A DNA stretch of 64,000 nucleotides from Aquatica leii (GCA_035610365.1 CM069436.1:87731912-87795911), one strand, 5' to 3'. Shown: positions 11,718 to 22,858, counted from the stretch's first letter. Notes: generated by a model not told the origin, from the letters alone. Program-made: numbers and translations.

Positions 11718-13600
11718 TAAAATCAATCATTAAAACTTAAATGCAAAAAATGGAGAAAAAAAAAGATTAAAGAAGGAAACTGAAACAATTAAAAAATTTT
11801 AAAAATAACGTTTTGTTTTATCGATTTGTAGAGTTTACAAACTTTTGACACTAAATTCTCTTAATTTTATTCGTTAATTTCTTTGTATATTTTTTTAAAA
11901 AATATTTTCTCTGTTTTTGTTCACACTTTATTTTACGATTTTCTCAAATACATTTTGATTAATTTGTTAATAATAGAGTATAATCGACGAACGATTTTCT
12001 TTACATTCCTGTTTTCAATTTTCCAGTCAATAAAATTACTTCTGTTATTTATTTTCATTTTTTAAATTTTCTTTCACTCTATTTTAGGTTCTATAAAATA
12101 CATTTCAATAAAAAAAAATTATAGTTGAAGGTAGCTTTTTGGTTTTCTTCAATCTTTTTTTTTTAAATACTTTTTGTCGACGAAACTATTTTTTTAAATT
12201 TTGGTTTCTTTACTTTCTTTTTTTCAAAATTGCTTCATTTTTTATTTTAAATTTAAACGTTGGCATTTGTTTAATACGTCAATTTTTCTATAAAAATCTT
12301 CAAATCGATAAAAAGCTTTTCTATTTTTATTTCTTAATTATTTATTCAGTCACAAATAATATTGAAGATCAACAAGGAGCAAATACGAAAAACCTGGTAT
12401 AATTAATAAGCGCAACTAGCGAAATCAAAAATGTATGTGAAACTTATAATATAAGTCTAATGCATTGAAAATGAACGGGGGCCATACTCTTCATTAATTT
12501 TATATTTATATATATTATTGGGTGATCTACTTCACATGACATTAAAATATGTTCTGAACTATGCACGTACGAAATAATCTTGTAATCCACCAGCGGGGTA
12601 GGGGAGCAAAATAAAAATCGTGCAATGTAAAAGAAAAAACGAGTAAAATGACTATTGGAAAATGTTTGTTTTTAGATCGGATAAAAACCAATTTTTCCGA
12701 ATACATTTAAAATTTATTAAATGTTTTTTACATAGAAGCAGGCAGCGTCCGGTTTTTTCTATATTTGAGTGTACATCTTTTTTCTTGTAATAAATAAAGC
12801 TGTAGCGTGAAGGTCTAATTTATACTCAGTGAACCTAATCTTTAAGTCGATTTTGTTCAATACTTTACGTTTCTAAGATTTGTCGACCAGAGCTACTTTA
12901 TATTAATCTATTCATTTAATAGCTTAAAATTATAAAACCAAAAATTTTGAATAAAACGGCTAATTTGTTTGTGTGGTAATTTCCTATCTCACGAGTACGT
13001 ATGCATGTACTTCCTGGAACGATTTATTTATCACATTTTTTTATCAAAACTTATGTAAAAAAATGTATTTGCTTTTAGTAGCGCTAATTGAATTATTTTC
13101 ATAACGTTTGTTTATACTGATATTAAATGAGTTAGGTGTTGGGTACTAAAAGCGTTACTTGATAAGAAGGAAAACATAAAAAAGTAATTGTTGCAATTAA
13201 ATTTTATGACGTTTGAGCATGTATTTTAAAATTTTTTATGGATGCAAATTTCTTGGTAATTACCCCAAATATTCTGCATGGTATCGATTTGAATCAAATG
13301 TTATGTCCTCGAAACTGAAAAGTTTGTCCTTTTCAAAATCTCTTTTTGAAATCAATATTCGTCTTTTTCTTGTTATTTTTGACTAATTACACTATGCAAC
13401 AATAAATAACGCAAGTTTTATGTATTGTGGAATTAGAAATTCTGTAGCACGTCTAGATTTAAAGTTATAGCTGAAAGTCATGTGATGTTAAAAGCCGGTA
13501 ACATGTAGTTGCGTTAGCGAGCCGTATTATGTAGTATCATGTACGAAGTGTGTGTGTATTCTCAAGGTTACTCTTAACTCTGCTTTATGTGTCTGTAGAA
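11718..13600. other. AT-rich, no gene recognised
   Basis: Nearly 1.9 kb of AT-rich DNA. Open frames here code mostly for Phe, Leu, Ile and Lys and look like by-products of composition. No repeat ends were found. Confidence 0.5.
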
Positions 13601-13616
13601 AGATAAGTGTGCAGTA

Positions 13617-14520
13617 GTGAAGACAAACAGACGAACTTGGACAAATTCTAACTTGTCCGCGAGTTACTATAACTATAATAGTAACTATACGTCGTCCGAC
13701 CAGCACAAGAACATGATCAAACATTACTTCGGATGTGAAATAGGAGATCAAACAAAATCCTGGAGTCCTCATCTCTGTTGCACTATTTGTTACTCCGCTC
13801 CAACCCAATGGTTAAACGGTAACCAAAATGGAACGCTTTTTGCTGTTCTCATGATTTGGCGGGAGCAGAAAGAAGACCACACGGATTGGTATTCTAATAC
13901 TGCAAGAAGAAAATCAGAAATCGTGTATTCGGGTTGTCAGTCGGCTCTGTAGCCTGTGGTGAATGGTACAGATTATCCAGTACCAAGTCTTCTTCATCCG
14001 ATTCAATGAACGACAAAGGAAGTGATAGAGAAGATAATGACAGTGACACTGTAGCTGTGGAATATACGTATGGTCCCGACAGTGACATTGAAAAGTCAGA
14101 TTTGATCAATCAAGTCGAACTGAACGATCTGGTTTGCGATTTCTTTCTGTAGAAAGAAAAGTATGAACTGTCGGATTCTGGACTGAACGATTTATACAAA
14201 AGAGTTTGTCACATAAAATTCGCTGCATACTAGCAGAAGAGTGGAGACTTTTTATTGATTCTAGCTCAAACAGCTTTAAAACTGCACTACTAAACAATGG
14301 CAACCAGAAACCATAAATTCCTACAGCTCACGTCTTGAGAAACAATGAAGATTAAGTACTCGGAACATAATTGGAATATTTGGGGTGATTTGATGGTTGT
14401 AGGTTCTTTTGCTAGAAATACTGATTGGGTACACGAAGCACATGTGTTTTTTTTTTACCTGTGGAATAGTCGCGATGCACGGTGGGATCAATGACTCAAA
14501 AACGTGGTAAAAATTCTGAA
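13617..14520 (+). pseudogene. unnamed family A (EWRLFIDSSK protein), copy 2
   Basis: Plus strand, in order: KHYFGCEIGDQTKSWSPHLC (about 13712-13770), a Cys-containing N-terminal domain; WREQKEDHTDWYSNT (about 13858-13900); a Ser/Asp-rich linker (13975-14060); DLINQVELNDLVCDFFL then a stop (14100-14152); EWRLFIDSSSNSFKTALLNN (about 14240-14300); MKIKYSEHNWNIWGDLMVV (from 14346) and FFYLWNSRDARW (about 14450-14490). The order matches the multicopy arthropod family also seen at 2385-2766, here with more of the N- and C-terminal parts. Four pieces in different frames show frameshifts, and the last third of the usual protein is missing. Function unknown. The paired Cys near the N-terminus suggest a zinc-binding fold, which is inference. 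Confidence 0.75.
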
Positions 14521-14649
14521 AGTTATCAATCGACCAGAACATAGGCTGATTTTTATGAGAAAAATACTAAAAAAAACTAATAAATCATATAATGGGTGTT
14601 TTACAAAGGTTTGATGTAATTTGTTGATCTGACGAAATTAGCACTATAT

Positions 14650-15115
14650 TGTTGCGGATTTATTATTAAAAACTAATTTATTTAAAACGACTAAAATACG
14701 TTTACTTATTCTAGAAATATATGCACTTTTAAATTAACCGAACTAATTAAATCTAATAATATTTAATGAAAACACACTAATTTATGTATAACCGTTGTAT
14801 AACACTATCACTTAAGATAAGATAACGTCCTCGGATAGCTTCACACTTGTTTACACTAAAAATCATGTACACGATTATTCTCGGTAGGTTTATCTCACAC
14901 GCGTGCTAACGACTTATTTATTTCAACTTGATAATCTTCTTAACACTGCTGTATTCGCATTCCAGCAATAACTGACCTACGAATTGTTCCGTCGGTATAT
15001 ATACACATAAGGAAATCCTTCTGGAGTGTTCCCTATTTTTCGGTATATCTTCTAGAAGATGGATAACAGCTTCTAGAAGGCTCTTGCCTTTGCAAATAAC
15101 TTCTCGAACGTTTCA
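14650..15115 (-). repeat. solo LTR of Gypsy family M
   Basis: On the minus strand it runs from TGAAACGTTCGAGAAG at 15115 to CCGCAACA at 14650. It aligns along its length with the LTRs at 15436-15821, 17270-17560 and 62733-63069. Four-base duplications ATAT lie on both sides (14646-14649 and 15116-15119). It is inserted in family C copy 2. At 466 bp it is longer than its relatives, with extra sequence in the half near 15050. Confidence 0.85.
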
Positions 15116-15435
15116 ATATTAAGTAAATGTCCATTTGTTGCTTTTTTCGAAACTTTTCTGGTATGGCTTTTTCTTAATAGTTTTCTCTAGATTATTGTGC
15201 CTCTTCGGAAGACTGTCCAATTGGCACAGTCGCATTTGCAATAATCTGCGCTTTGTGAATTAAAATCTTGCGGATACTAGCGAGCATGTAGTACCAAGGA
15301 TGTTGTTTGACATACATTTTTTTGTGTCTAGTGCATATTTATCAAATGCTTCGGCATTTAATTAAAACCCTGATGAAAGAACCTGCAAAATAACAGCACA
15401 TCTGTTGATTAAACTTTGATCAAGACCTATTATTC

Positions 15436-15821
15436 TGTAACGATTTTTAAAACTAATTCAGTTATACACAAAATATTTACACGCTTATAACTATACAACG
15501 ATATTGACGAAAAACACTAATTTAGGTATTACAATTACTCGAAAAATAATGTCCGCAGATAACTTCTGTTTATCTTAAAACTGACGCTTGTTTACATTAA
15601 ATTCACGTACGTTTATATTCCGCTATATTTATTTTGAACACATGCGTTAATCACTTATTTATTTAAACATCTTAACACTGCCGACTTTGAATAACTGATG
15701 TATGACACGTTTAAAACGCTTTTATACATTTATGTTATATTTTCGAGAATTTTCTACATTCCTCGCAAACGTTCTAGTTGTTGATAATAAATTTGTGAAT
15801 GCTCTCAAACTGAACGTTTCA
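15436..15821 (-). repeat. 3' LTR of family M element 1
   Basis: 386 bp, from TGAAACGTTCAGTTTGAG on the minus strand at 15821 to ATCGTTACA at 15436. It contains a TATA-like TATAAAAG (minus strand, about 15719-15726) placed as in the other family M LTRs. The stop codon of the upstream macrodomain-CCCH frame lies 16 bases inside it. Confidence 0.85.
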
Positions 15822-16410
15822 CGGCCCCCTTCTTAAGATTGTCCCGTCCCAGCACAGGAAACTGGATGTGACACCGATAGAAAGGATCGTGACGATAGCG
15901 GCAGCTCTCTTCATTTCGGCAACTTCCTTTACCATAAAAGTAGAAGTCAATGGACTTTTCCTGACCCGATGTTCTCCTTGGTTGGTAACTGCGGACCAAC
16001 ACTTCAACACCTGTTCCTTGGAAGACGATGTTTCGAATGTTCCTTCAATTCAGTTGATCTTAGTCACAACCAAACTTGGGTACTGCCAATTTCTTAATAT
16101 TGTGTAACTCTCTTGAGTTTCCTTAATGCTCGCCACAGATTTTCGTACAACGGCTTTGTACGTGAGTACTTCTTGGTGACCGGATAGAAAACGAAGGGTC
16201 GGTCACCACGTAGTTTTAAAACTTTTGCGATCGTCGCTTGCTAGCTTCGTAGAACAGGTCTTATTGTTCCTCGGTTGTAACTCCGAACCTAGTCTTTCCA
16301 GAACCTCCGTATATGCTCATAAACTTATCGAAGTCCATTCCTTCGACTTGGTTTCTGCTTCTGCTAGTTATTACTCTGGTTCGGACCTGAACTTACGTAA
16401 TGTAGTTATC
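15805..16410 (-). pseudogene. macrodomain + CCCH zinc-finger protein of Gypsy family M, copy 1 (N-terminally deleted)
   Basis: The minus strand first shows the end of pol (ITSRSRNQVEGMDFDK and SIYGGSGKTRFG, about 16310-16375). The macrodomain begins in its middle: GDRPFVFYPVTKKYSRTKP, then LYENLWRALRKLKR (about 16115-16205). After a frameshift come KKLAVPKFGCD, a stop, DQLN and GTGVEVLV (about 15995-16085). Intact relatives have GCGLDQLDW here, so both the Gly and the Trp are hit. The same frame goes straight on through SYQPRRTSGQEK to FYFYGKGSCRNEESCRYRH (about 15880-15955), a CCCH finger whose first Cys is Phe. It ends 16 bases inside the 3' LTR. OARD1/TARG1-type macrodomains bind or remove ADP-ribose; CCCH fingers usually bind RNA. 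That the element used both is inference. Confidence 0.8.
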
Positions 16411-17269
16411 GGCAGCATACGGCCTATAAGGAAACGATCCCAATTTTTTTTCAATAAATTTTTGTTGCATAATTTTACGTATCAAGGTCTGAATCAGAAC
16501 AATGTATTTTTGACAAAAATATTTTGGGTGTCTGTGTAACGATGTACCCACGATAACTCTCGAACCAAAAGTCTTAGTAACTTGAAATTTGGTATGTAGC
16601 TGACTTTTCATATTATCTCGGTTCTTTCAAGATGGTTCTGATAAAAAAATTTGGAGGCGAGTGTATTCCTCATTTTTCACAGTTTTTCTTATATACGTAT
16701 GTAAATTAGTTCGAATCCTGCCTGCGACGATTTTTTGTTAGAAAAAAATTCTATATCTTGAAGGGAAAACAAGAGACGTTAAAAATAATCATATTTACTG
16801 ATTTACTAAAAGGAAAAGCAATATCGAAGCGAACAAATATATATATGGGTTAGTCAATATGACAACATAAGCTTAACATGCCATATTTCGGTTATATATT
16901 TAATGAAATCGAGGAGAAAAATTTCAAAAAATGTATAGCATGCTAGGAAGTCAATACAAACGTGTACATATTACTTCAAAGTGGTTTTATGACAACACAA
17001 CTTAAAAAAAATATGTGGACATTTCTTCATCATTACTTATAGGAGGGTCGTGTGGTGATCACACCAGTTCTTTTTATTTATTAATTGATAACGAGTTACC
17101 CGCATAAGTTTTATATAACATGAATAAAAAGTTTACTTTATTACTTTAACGAGCTGGAACAGCTAAAATTACACGTTATAAACAAACCCGCGAATCGCGA
17201 ACTAAACAGTTTTATTTATGTATTTACACGATTTCAAAGGGTTTCAATACCGCACACCTTCATCACCAA
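16411..17269. other. remaining interior of family M element 1
   Basis: About 17100-17269 is the leader after the 5' LTR. On the minus strand it carries GTTTAGTTCGCGATTCGCGG, which also occurs near 23275 in family M element 3. The rest (16411-17100) shows no frame or motif I recognise and may include further insertions. Confidence 0.55.
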
Positions 17270-17560
17270 TGTAACGAATTTTAAAACTAATTTATTTATA
17301 CACAAAATATTTACACGTTTATAACTACACGAACTAATTAAATTCATCGATATTTTCGAAAAATATTTATCTCGAACACACGCGTTAATCAGTTATTTGT
17401 TTAAACGTCTTAACACTGCCTACTTCGAATAACTGACCTATGACTTGTTGAAACCGCTTTTATACATTTCTGTTATATTCTCGAGTATTTTCTACATTCT
17501 TCGCAAACCTACTAGTTGTTGATAACAGATTCGTGAACGCTCTCGAAGCTGAACGTTTCA
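17270..17560 (-). repeat. 5' LTR of family M element 1
   Basis: 291 bp on the minus strand from TGAAACGTTCAGCTTCG (17560) to AATTCGTTACA (17270). It has a TATA-like TATAAAAG at about 17456-17463, read on the minus strand. It is shorter than the 3' LTR by internal deletion. Confidence 0.87.
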
Positions 17561-18304
17561 ATTCGATACCGGGGTCCTTGTAGAATCTCCTTGCCATGTT
17601 ACCATTATTTGAGGCCCTAGCATATCTTACTTGATCTACCAACAATCCGAGCTCACTCTTAAATTGTCTTTGAATTTCTAGTTTCCGCACTTTTAATGTT
17701 TTGTTGTCTCCTTTCCGAGTTTGCCATTTCTTAAAATCAAGACGGTAAGAAATGTTCAATAACCAATTAAAAAAGCGGATTCAAGCATGTAACGTAGACT
17801 GAACAAACCGACATGTCATAACATCAACTTTCCGCTTTACAATTTTGTATTCCTTTCTGTTGGTTTTGCTCGGCATACGTAGCATCTTTTAGATAAAAAC
17901 GTGGATGCAACTGCGTTACAGACCTTTCCATCGATCATAGTTAACACCATCTAACGCGAAAATTTCTTCTTCGTCTATCAAATTTTTGCTTGGTTGAAGC
18001 TTTTTTAGTCAGTTTTGCATCCGATAGCATTTTTGTTTCTTTCTTCTCAGACTTTTCTAATTTTTGATGTGTCGGAGTTGTTTGTATAACTACAGAGTAA
18101 GTAATTTTTGCGGGATCGTTTTTTTTGCAGAGTTCTTTAGTCTTCCGGTCATGCGCCGATACAGAATTTTGTTTAGGGGGGTTCAATTTTCGTATGGTTG
18201 ATGGAATGCTTTTGTCCACATTTTCCTGAGTTGACGTAGGCAAAAACTGAAGTTCTTGGTTTAACCACTGAGAATTTGGTTTAGAGAAAAGTTGTTTAGT
18301 CCTT

Positions 18305-18523
18305 TCACTTTTCTGTTAGCGTGTCGCTACAATAGCGATAAACCATCTTTTCTATATTCTTTGTTCGGTCGTCGGCGCCGTCCAAAGATTTCAAATAAAA
18401 TCGCTTTCGTACAACTTGCAAGGCGTGTTGACATTTTGTACTGGCGTCAGCTTTCTTCTGCTTTTGCCAAATTTTATACAAATTCCTACGCGTATTTATG
18501 GAAACTTTATTATTGCCTGTCAT
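18305..18523 (-). pseudogene. 72-codon Lys-rich frame, possibly the N-terminus of family C copy 2
   Basis: A minus-strand frame starts MTGNNKVSINTRRNLYKIWQ and includes CQHALQVVRKRFYLKSLDG. It lies just upstream of family C copy 2 on the same strand and would be its N-terminal region if the copy is longer than recognised. No catalytic motif is visible. The link rests only on position and strand, so this is a weak call. Confidence 0.35.
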
Positions 18524-18674
18524 TAAGATAAATATGATACGTACACATTATTCAATGAGCAGAAGAGTGCCAAAATTATTAATGGTCTTTCTCTTTTCTC
18601 AAGACAATGCGTGTCAACGCTACCCATAAACTCACAAGAGGGCTCGACACGATTTTTTTGTGGTTTTTCAATCG

Positions 18675-18895
18675 ACAATTGGAGGCGACAGTGTTTATAA
18701 ATCTCCAGTGACAGTGATATATAAATTACTTGTAAGTTGTTTTTCTTAAATATCGTTACATTTTGTTAGTTATTAAAAATTAGTTTTATATTACGTGTAA
18801 ATAGTTTAAAAATTTCATACATTAATAATTGTGTAACCATGAACCTAAGTAAGTGTAAATGTGTTACTGTTGTTTCGTGTGTTTCAACGGATCAA
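18675..18895 (+). repeat. truncated 5' LTR plus leader of Gypsy family M element 2
   Basis: Plus strand, from GACAGTGTTTATAAAT to GTTTCGTGTGTTTC. It matches 21262-21450 closely, including the leader with ATGAACCTAAGTAAG. It runs directly into the integrase frame at about 18890, so gag to RT have been lost. Confidence 0.75.
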
Positions 18896-19370
18896 TCGAA
18901 AAATGGAAAAGCACTTAGCCAAATTAGTGACTAAACACCAAAGAGATTGGGATCACTACTTGCATCTTTTTCTAATGGCATACCGATCATCTGTTCACGA
19001 AAGCACAGGCCAAACACAATTTTTTGTCCTGCTCGGTCGCGAAATATGACTCTCATGCGAAGTTCAATTTGGACGGAAGATGAAATTGCTGGAGAAGACT
19101 ACGCCAGCAAGTTGATAAAGATGCTAGACGAATATATTAGGCGATCTGGAAAAACGAGTAAATTGCCAGCGACAAAATGAAGACCAGGTATGATATCAAA
19201 GTACAAAACGGTGGGTTTCAACCGGGCGATATGGTGTGGTTGGATATTCTCCAAGGAAGACGTGATTTGTCGCTGAAGCTGCAGAAGCAATGGAAGGGCC
19301 CTTATAAAGTTCTGCAGCGTATTAATGGCGTCATATATTGTATCCGAAAACCTAGAGGCAAGCTTAAAGT
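18890..19370 (+). pseudogene. Gypsy family M integrase, C-terminal part (element 2)
   Basis: Plus-strand pieces: RINRKMEKHLAKLV and QRDWDHYLHLFLMAYRSSVH (18890-19000), the end of the integrase core. Next comes a shifted frame, NTTLMRSSIW (about 19050). After it, KMKTRYDIKVQNGGFQPGDM and VWLDILQGRRDLSLKLQKQW, then KGPYKVLQRINGVIYCI (19175-19345), the C-terminal chromodomain-like/GPY-F region. The same order is seen in element 3 (27470-27720). Integrase joins element DNA to the host chromosome; this copy lacks its zinc finger and most of the catalytic core. The frame is cut at 19370 by the insertion 19371-20492 and resumes at 20493 with VVHIDRLALFA. Confidence 0.83.
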
Positions 19371-20492
19371 TGTAATAAAAATTATTCCGAATAAAGAACG
19401 TATAATAAAAAAATGTGAAAATATATTTAATAAAAGTAAAAATAATAATTTAACCACGGCAGCAATCGAAAGCACAGACCTCTGGGTGTGAGCTGAATGC
19501 AAGTAAATACAAAGACGTGAACTCCTTAAATTTATTAACTATAACATAATACACTATTTACATTAAAAAAAATGAACAATATTTGAATTAAACATATTAG
19601 AAATAAACATATTTGGAATAAAATATTAGGGCGCCAATCACCTTTAAATTGGTGATGAATAAAAAGCGTAAAATCTTACACCTAATAAGTAATTGATATT
19701 AAATGCAAAAATAGTAAACGGTTAATTTGTTATCGAGTATGATTCCCGAAAAGTTTTAATAACTGAATTTAATCAATGTGAATGTAAAATGTAGTAACTT
19801 AATTCCAGTTGACTCACCACATGATATGACGTTATCGCATATCTTCTATTTTTAGCACATTCTTGGTTGAGGTGATAAAATTCTTCTAAACGAATATGGA
19901 TTTCCAAACACAACAGCAAGCATAAAACCAAAGTATAATAAATTCCAATAACGGAAAATCCAGTAATTAAAAGACAAAACCAAAATAAAAGATCCAGTAA
20001 AAACCGAAATAAACGAAAAGATCCAGTAAAAGAAAAGATCCAGAATAAAAAAAAAGACCCTAAATATAAATAATTAGAATGGTTTTTTGAATGACATGCT
20101 GTACTCACGCTACATTGAGATGCAACGGCCTTAAAACAATTTCCTTTGTCTAAATATATTGCGTAACATTTTGAAATCACTAAAAATGTTGAATTCAATA
20201 GAAAAATTATATCAAAATAAAGGTAAACTCACCAATAATTAGATGGAATGAATAAAAATTAAATTGTATGGGTTTTTACGCCATAATCAAGAAAATGTGT
20301 CTTCCCCGCATCACTACGACACGCACGGCCAAGCGTGGCCCAAACGGAAGTGCCAGCTTAAGCTAATACTCAAGTCGAGTTGAAACAACGCGACGTTGCC
20401 AAACTGAATAAATTTACGTGCAATATTAGTTGCAGAAAATAAACGAATGTAAAATTGAATTTTAATGCAATGAACTCTAACGGGACGTTACA
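19371..20492. mobile_element. 1.1-kb TG...CA insertion with target duplication, probably a solo LTR of an unidentified element
   Basis: The insertion interrupts the family M pol frame exactly between the Val codons before HIDRL. Its ends are TGTAATAAAA and ACGTTACA, an imperfect TGTAA/TTACA inverted pair typical of LTRs. AAGT lies on both sides (19367-19370 and 20493-20496; AAAGT if one shared A is counted). No coding motif is visible inside. It holds a short reiteration of the type AAGATCCAGTAAA at about 19990-20045. No second copy was seen in the window, so the element type is open. Confidence 0.72.
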
Positions 20493-21120
20493 AAGTGGTT
20501 CACATCGATCGTCTAGCTCTATTTGCTAGCGAGGGTACCCAACACCAGATCCGAACCAGTGTGATAGCAAGCAGAACTAGGAGTCCAGTCGATGGAATGG
20601 ATTTCGTTAAGTTTTTGAGCATGTACGGGGGTTCTGGAAACGGTAGGTTTGGAGTTACAGTTTGGAGGAGCAACTAGATGAACTACGAAAACAGCAACCG
20701 ACTGTCGGTTAAGGTAATCAAATTGTACTCAGGTGCAAAGCCGTTATACGAAAATCTGTGGCGAGCTTTATAGAACCTCAAGAGAGCAATTGAGTTCCAC
20801 GGAATTTAAGAAATTGGCAGTACTCAAGGTTGGTTGCGGCTTAGGTCAACTGGATTGGAAAACATTCCGAGACATGTTAGAAGTGTTAGTCTGCAGTTAC
20901 CATCCAAATAGAACATAGGGTCAGAAGAAGTCTATCAACTGTTGCTTTTATGCTCAAGGTAGTTGCCGTAGTATAGAGAGTTGCCGCTATTGCCACGACT
21001 TTTTCTATTGGTGCCGCATCCAGTTTCCTATTCTGGGAGAGAACAGTAAGGAGGCAGTGAAGCGGAGTAGTATAAGGAAACTTCGTGAAGGTTGTCACAA
21101 AAGATGGAATGTTCTAGATC
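20493..21120 (+). pseudogene. end of pol and macrodomain + CCCH protein of Gypsy family M, copy 2
   Basis: The plus strand resumes integrase with VVHIDRLALFASEG and SRTRSPVDGMDF. The macrodomain has lost its N-terminal part and starts near LDELRKQQ (20677). After a frameshift it has PLYENLWRAL, a stop, NLKRAIEFHG, a shift, then KKLAVLKVGCGLGQLDWKTF and RDMLEVLVCSYHPNRT (20808-20915). The usual GCGLDQLDW has Gly for Asp here. One stop later, in the same frame, comes the CCCH finger CFYAQGSCRSIESCRYCH (about 20944-21000). The frame stays open to a stop at about 21132 (DQSM). Macrodomain tail and finger are therefore one reading frame, as in copy 1. ADP-ribose binding and RNA binding are what these folds usually do; neither is shown here. 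Confidence 0.8.
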
Positions 21121-21460
21121 AGTCGATGTAAAGATATAAAAGGTATTCGAAAAGGTTTGAAGTTAATTTAGTCAGAAGTAGAAGTGTGAATAGAATCGAT
21201 CTAAATTAATAGTGTTTAACGCGCGTGTCCAGTGAAAATAAATGCCAGTTTAAGATAAACCAAAGTGCGATAGTGTTTATAAATATCGAGTGATAGTTGA
21301 TAGTCATATATAAATTACTTATAAGTTGTTTTTTTAAAATATAGTTACATTTTATTAGTTAGTTAGTTTTAAAACTTGTCACATTAATAATTGTGTAACT
21401 ATGAACCTAAGTAAGTATAAATGTGTTACTGTGGTTTCGTGTGTTTAATTTTGGATGATG
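21110..21460 (+). repeat. LTR plus leader at the right side of family M element 2
   Basis: Plus strand; TATA-like TATAAAAGG at about 21134, and the LTR end near AAAACTTGTCA (about 21382). It is followed by leader sequence (ATTAATAATTGTGTAAC, ATGAACCTAAGTAAG) equal to that after the left LTR at 18840. A normal 3' LTR would not be followed by leader, so this is the start of another copy or a product of LTR recombination. Confidence 0.7.
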
Positions 21461-22858
21461 GCACATGGGTTGCGAATCCATCAATTAATTTGCCATTAAA
21501 ACAAAATTTTTGGCCATCATTGCTATTCTATGTGATGTCGTCTGCAGAATCTGAAAATAGAATTGAACGAACGCACTTCACGATACTGACCTGAATTTAC
21601 AAATTTTATAAAGAGAAACAATGTCAAGTGCAAACGAAAATAAACACGAACACTACAAATTGTAAAGTAATAAAATATTTACGTATTTACACGAAACACG
21701 CAAATTACAGACTTAATAATAAAATACTTAATTAAATATTGTTCTGGTTTCATTAGTATTAAAGAATTGTCAACATTTTGATGTAACTAAAATTGCTTAT
21801 TCACGTGAGTTTTTAACATAACTTTTTCTTATCGTAGAAAATGGAAAATGTCACTCACGTCGAAAAAAGATCAATTTCGTTATTGAAATAAAATACGAAT
21901 ATTTAGCACACACATTTTATTTTTCTATTTGCAATTACCAGTAACCTTAAAGAATATTCCACATAAAAAACATCAAAACAGTCTGGTATTTTTATGTTTG
22001 TAATTAGTATCTTCAATTACGTGTCTTTGCATACTTAACTGCGTACTTTGTTTTAGTTTATTCGTTCGGTAAATATTAACAGCAATAAATTTTATGAGAA
22101 AATGCAACGACAAATATCTTCAATAAAATTTAATATAAAGTACAAGTTATTGGTTGCGTGTACTATATAAATTTCTATTTCGAAACCTATAGTTAACACT
22201 TGAATAAGCCGTTGCCTAATGACATGTAACTACTGGCGCCTTCAATTTTCTTATGTTTCTTCAATCGCATTATAACATACCTAATTATATATAATTTTTA
22301 TACACATTTTCGTTAGTTTTAAAAACATTAAAGTAATTACGCCGTGCTTTAACCGAAGCATCAACGCGGAAAATATCCATAAATATAAAACTGCATGTAG
22401 GAACTTTTAATAACGTTAGCTAATTTGCATGTGGATTTTATATTGTTGGTATGTGGGGTATAAACATAAACTAAGTAAGTAGGGTGACCTATTTAAAAAT
22501 GTAATAAAACCAATGATGGGCTTCATTCAGGTAATAATACGTTTATGACTTTTTTTTCATAATTTATGTCAATAAAATACTATTTCAGTTGTCCTCTTTT
22601 TGTTATTTGACGAAAGCAAGACTGAAAGCTTAATAGCTTTTCATAATAATCTTTAAATCCTGATTGACTATTAATGAGGATAAGCAAAAATAGATTTTTA
22701 AAATGGGTTACTGAAAATTGTAACTGACGTAAATCAACAAGATGATGGACCGATTAGCATAGACGGATTTTATTAATTTACTTCAGTAATTTTATTGATC
22801 TTTCTTTAGATTTAGCTTTAACGTGGTGATTGATAGATTACACTTTTATTGTTTATAT
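21461..22858. other. AT-rich, no gene recognised
   Basis: No coding or repeat feature recognised. It ends at ATAT (22855-22858) directly before the family M element 3 LTR. Confidence 0.5.

Larger units (their letters stand above)
15436..17560 (-). mobile_element. Gypsy family M element 1, deleted, with both LTRs and a 4-bp target duplication
   Basis: 5' LTR at 17270-17560 and 3' LTR at 15436-15821, both minus. The bases ATTC flank the element at 15432-15435 and 17561-17564. Of the coding region only the 3' end remains: the tail of pol and the macrodomain-CCCH frame (15805-16410). Gag, protease, RT and most of integrase are gone. The element lies inside family C copy 2 and breaks it. Confidence 0.87.
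14570..18260 (-). pseudogene. unnamed family C, copy 2, split by two LTR insertions
   Basis: Three minus-strand blocks form one gene. Block 1, 17561-18260: a Lys-rich stretch, then MIDGKVCNAVAS (about 17905-17938), CYVCRAKPTERN (about 17860-17895), ISYRLDFKKWQTRKGDNKTL (about 17695-17755) and NMARRFYKDP (about 17570-17600). Block 2, 15120-15435: SLINRCAVILQVLSSGF, then in another frame KILIHKAQIIANATVPIGQ and SSEEAQ. Block 3, 14580-14649: VLISSDQQITSN. Between the blocks sit a family M element (15436-17560, target duplication ATTC) and a family M solo LTR (14650-15115, target duplication ATAT). Joining across them restores the motif order seen in copy 1 (10110-11110). The two Cys of CYVC hint at a zinc ribbon. 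Function unknown; the copy has many stops. Confidence 0.75.

Noticed and set aside
12139..12402. Plus-strand frame of 87 codons
   Set aside because: Composition-driven (Phe, Leu, Tyr, Asn) in very AT-rich DNA.
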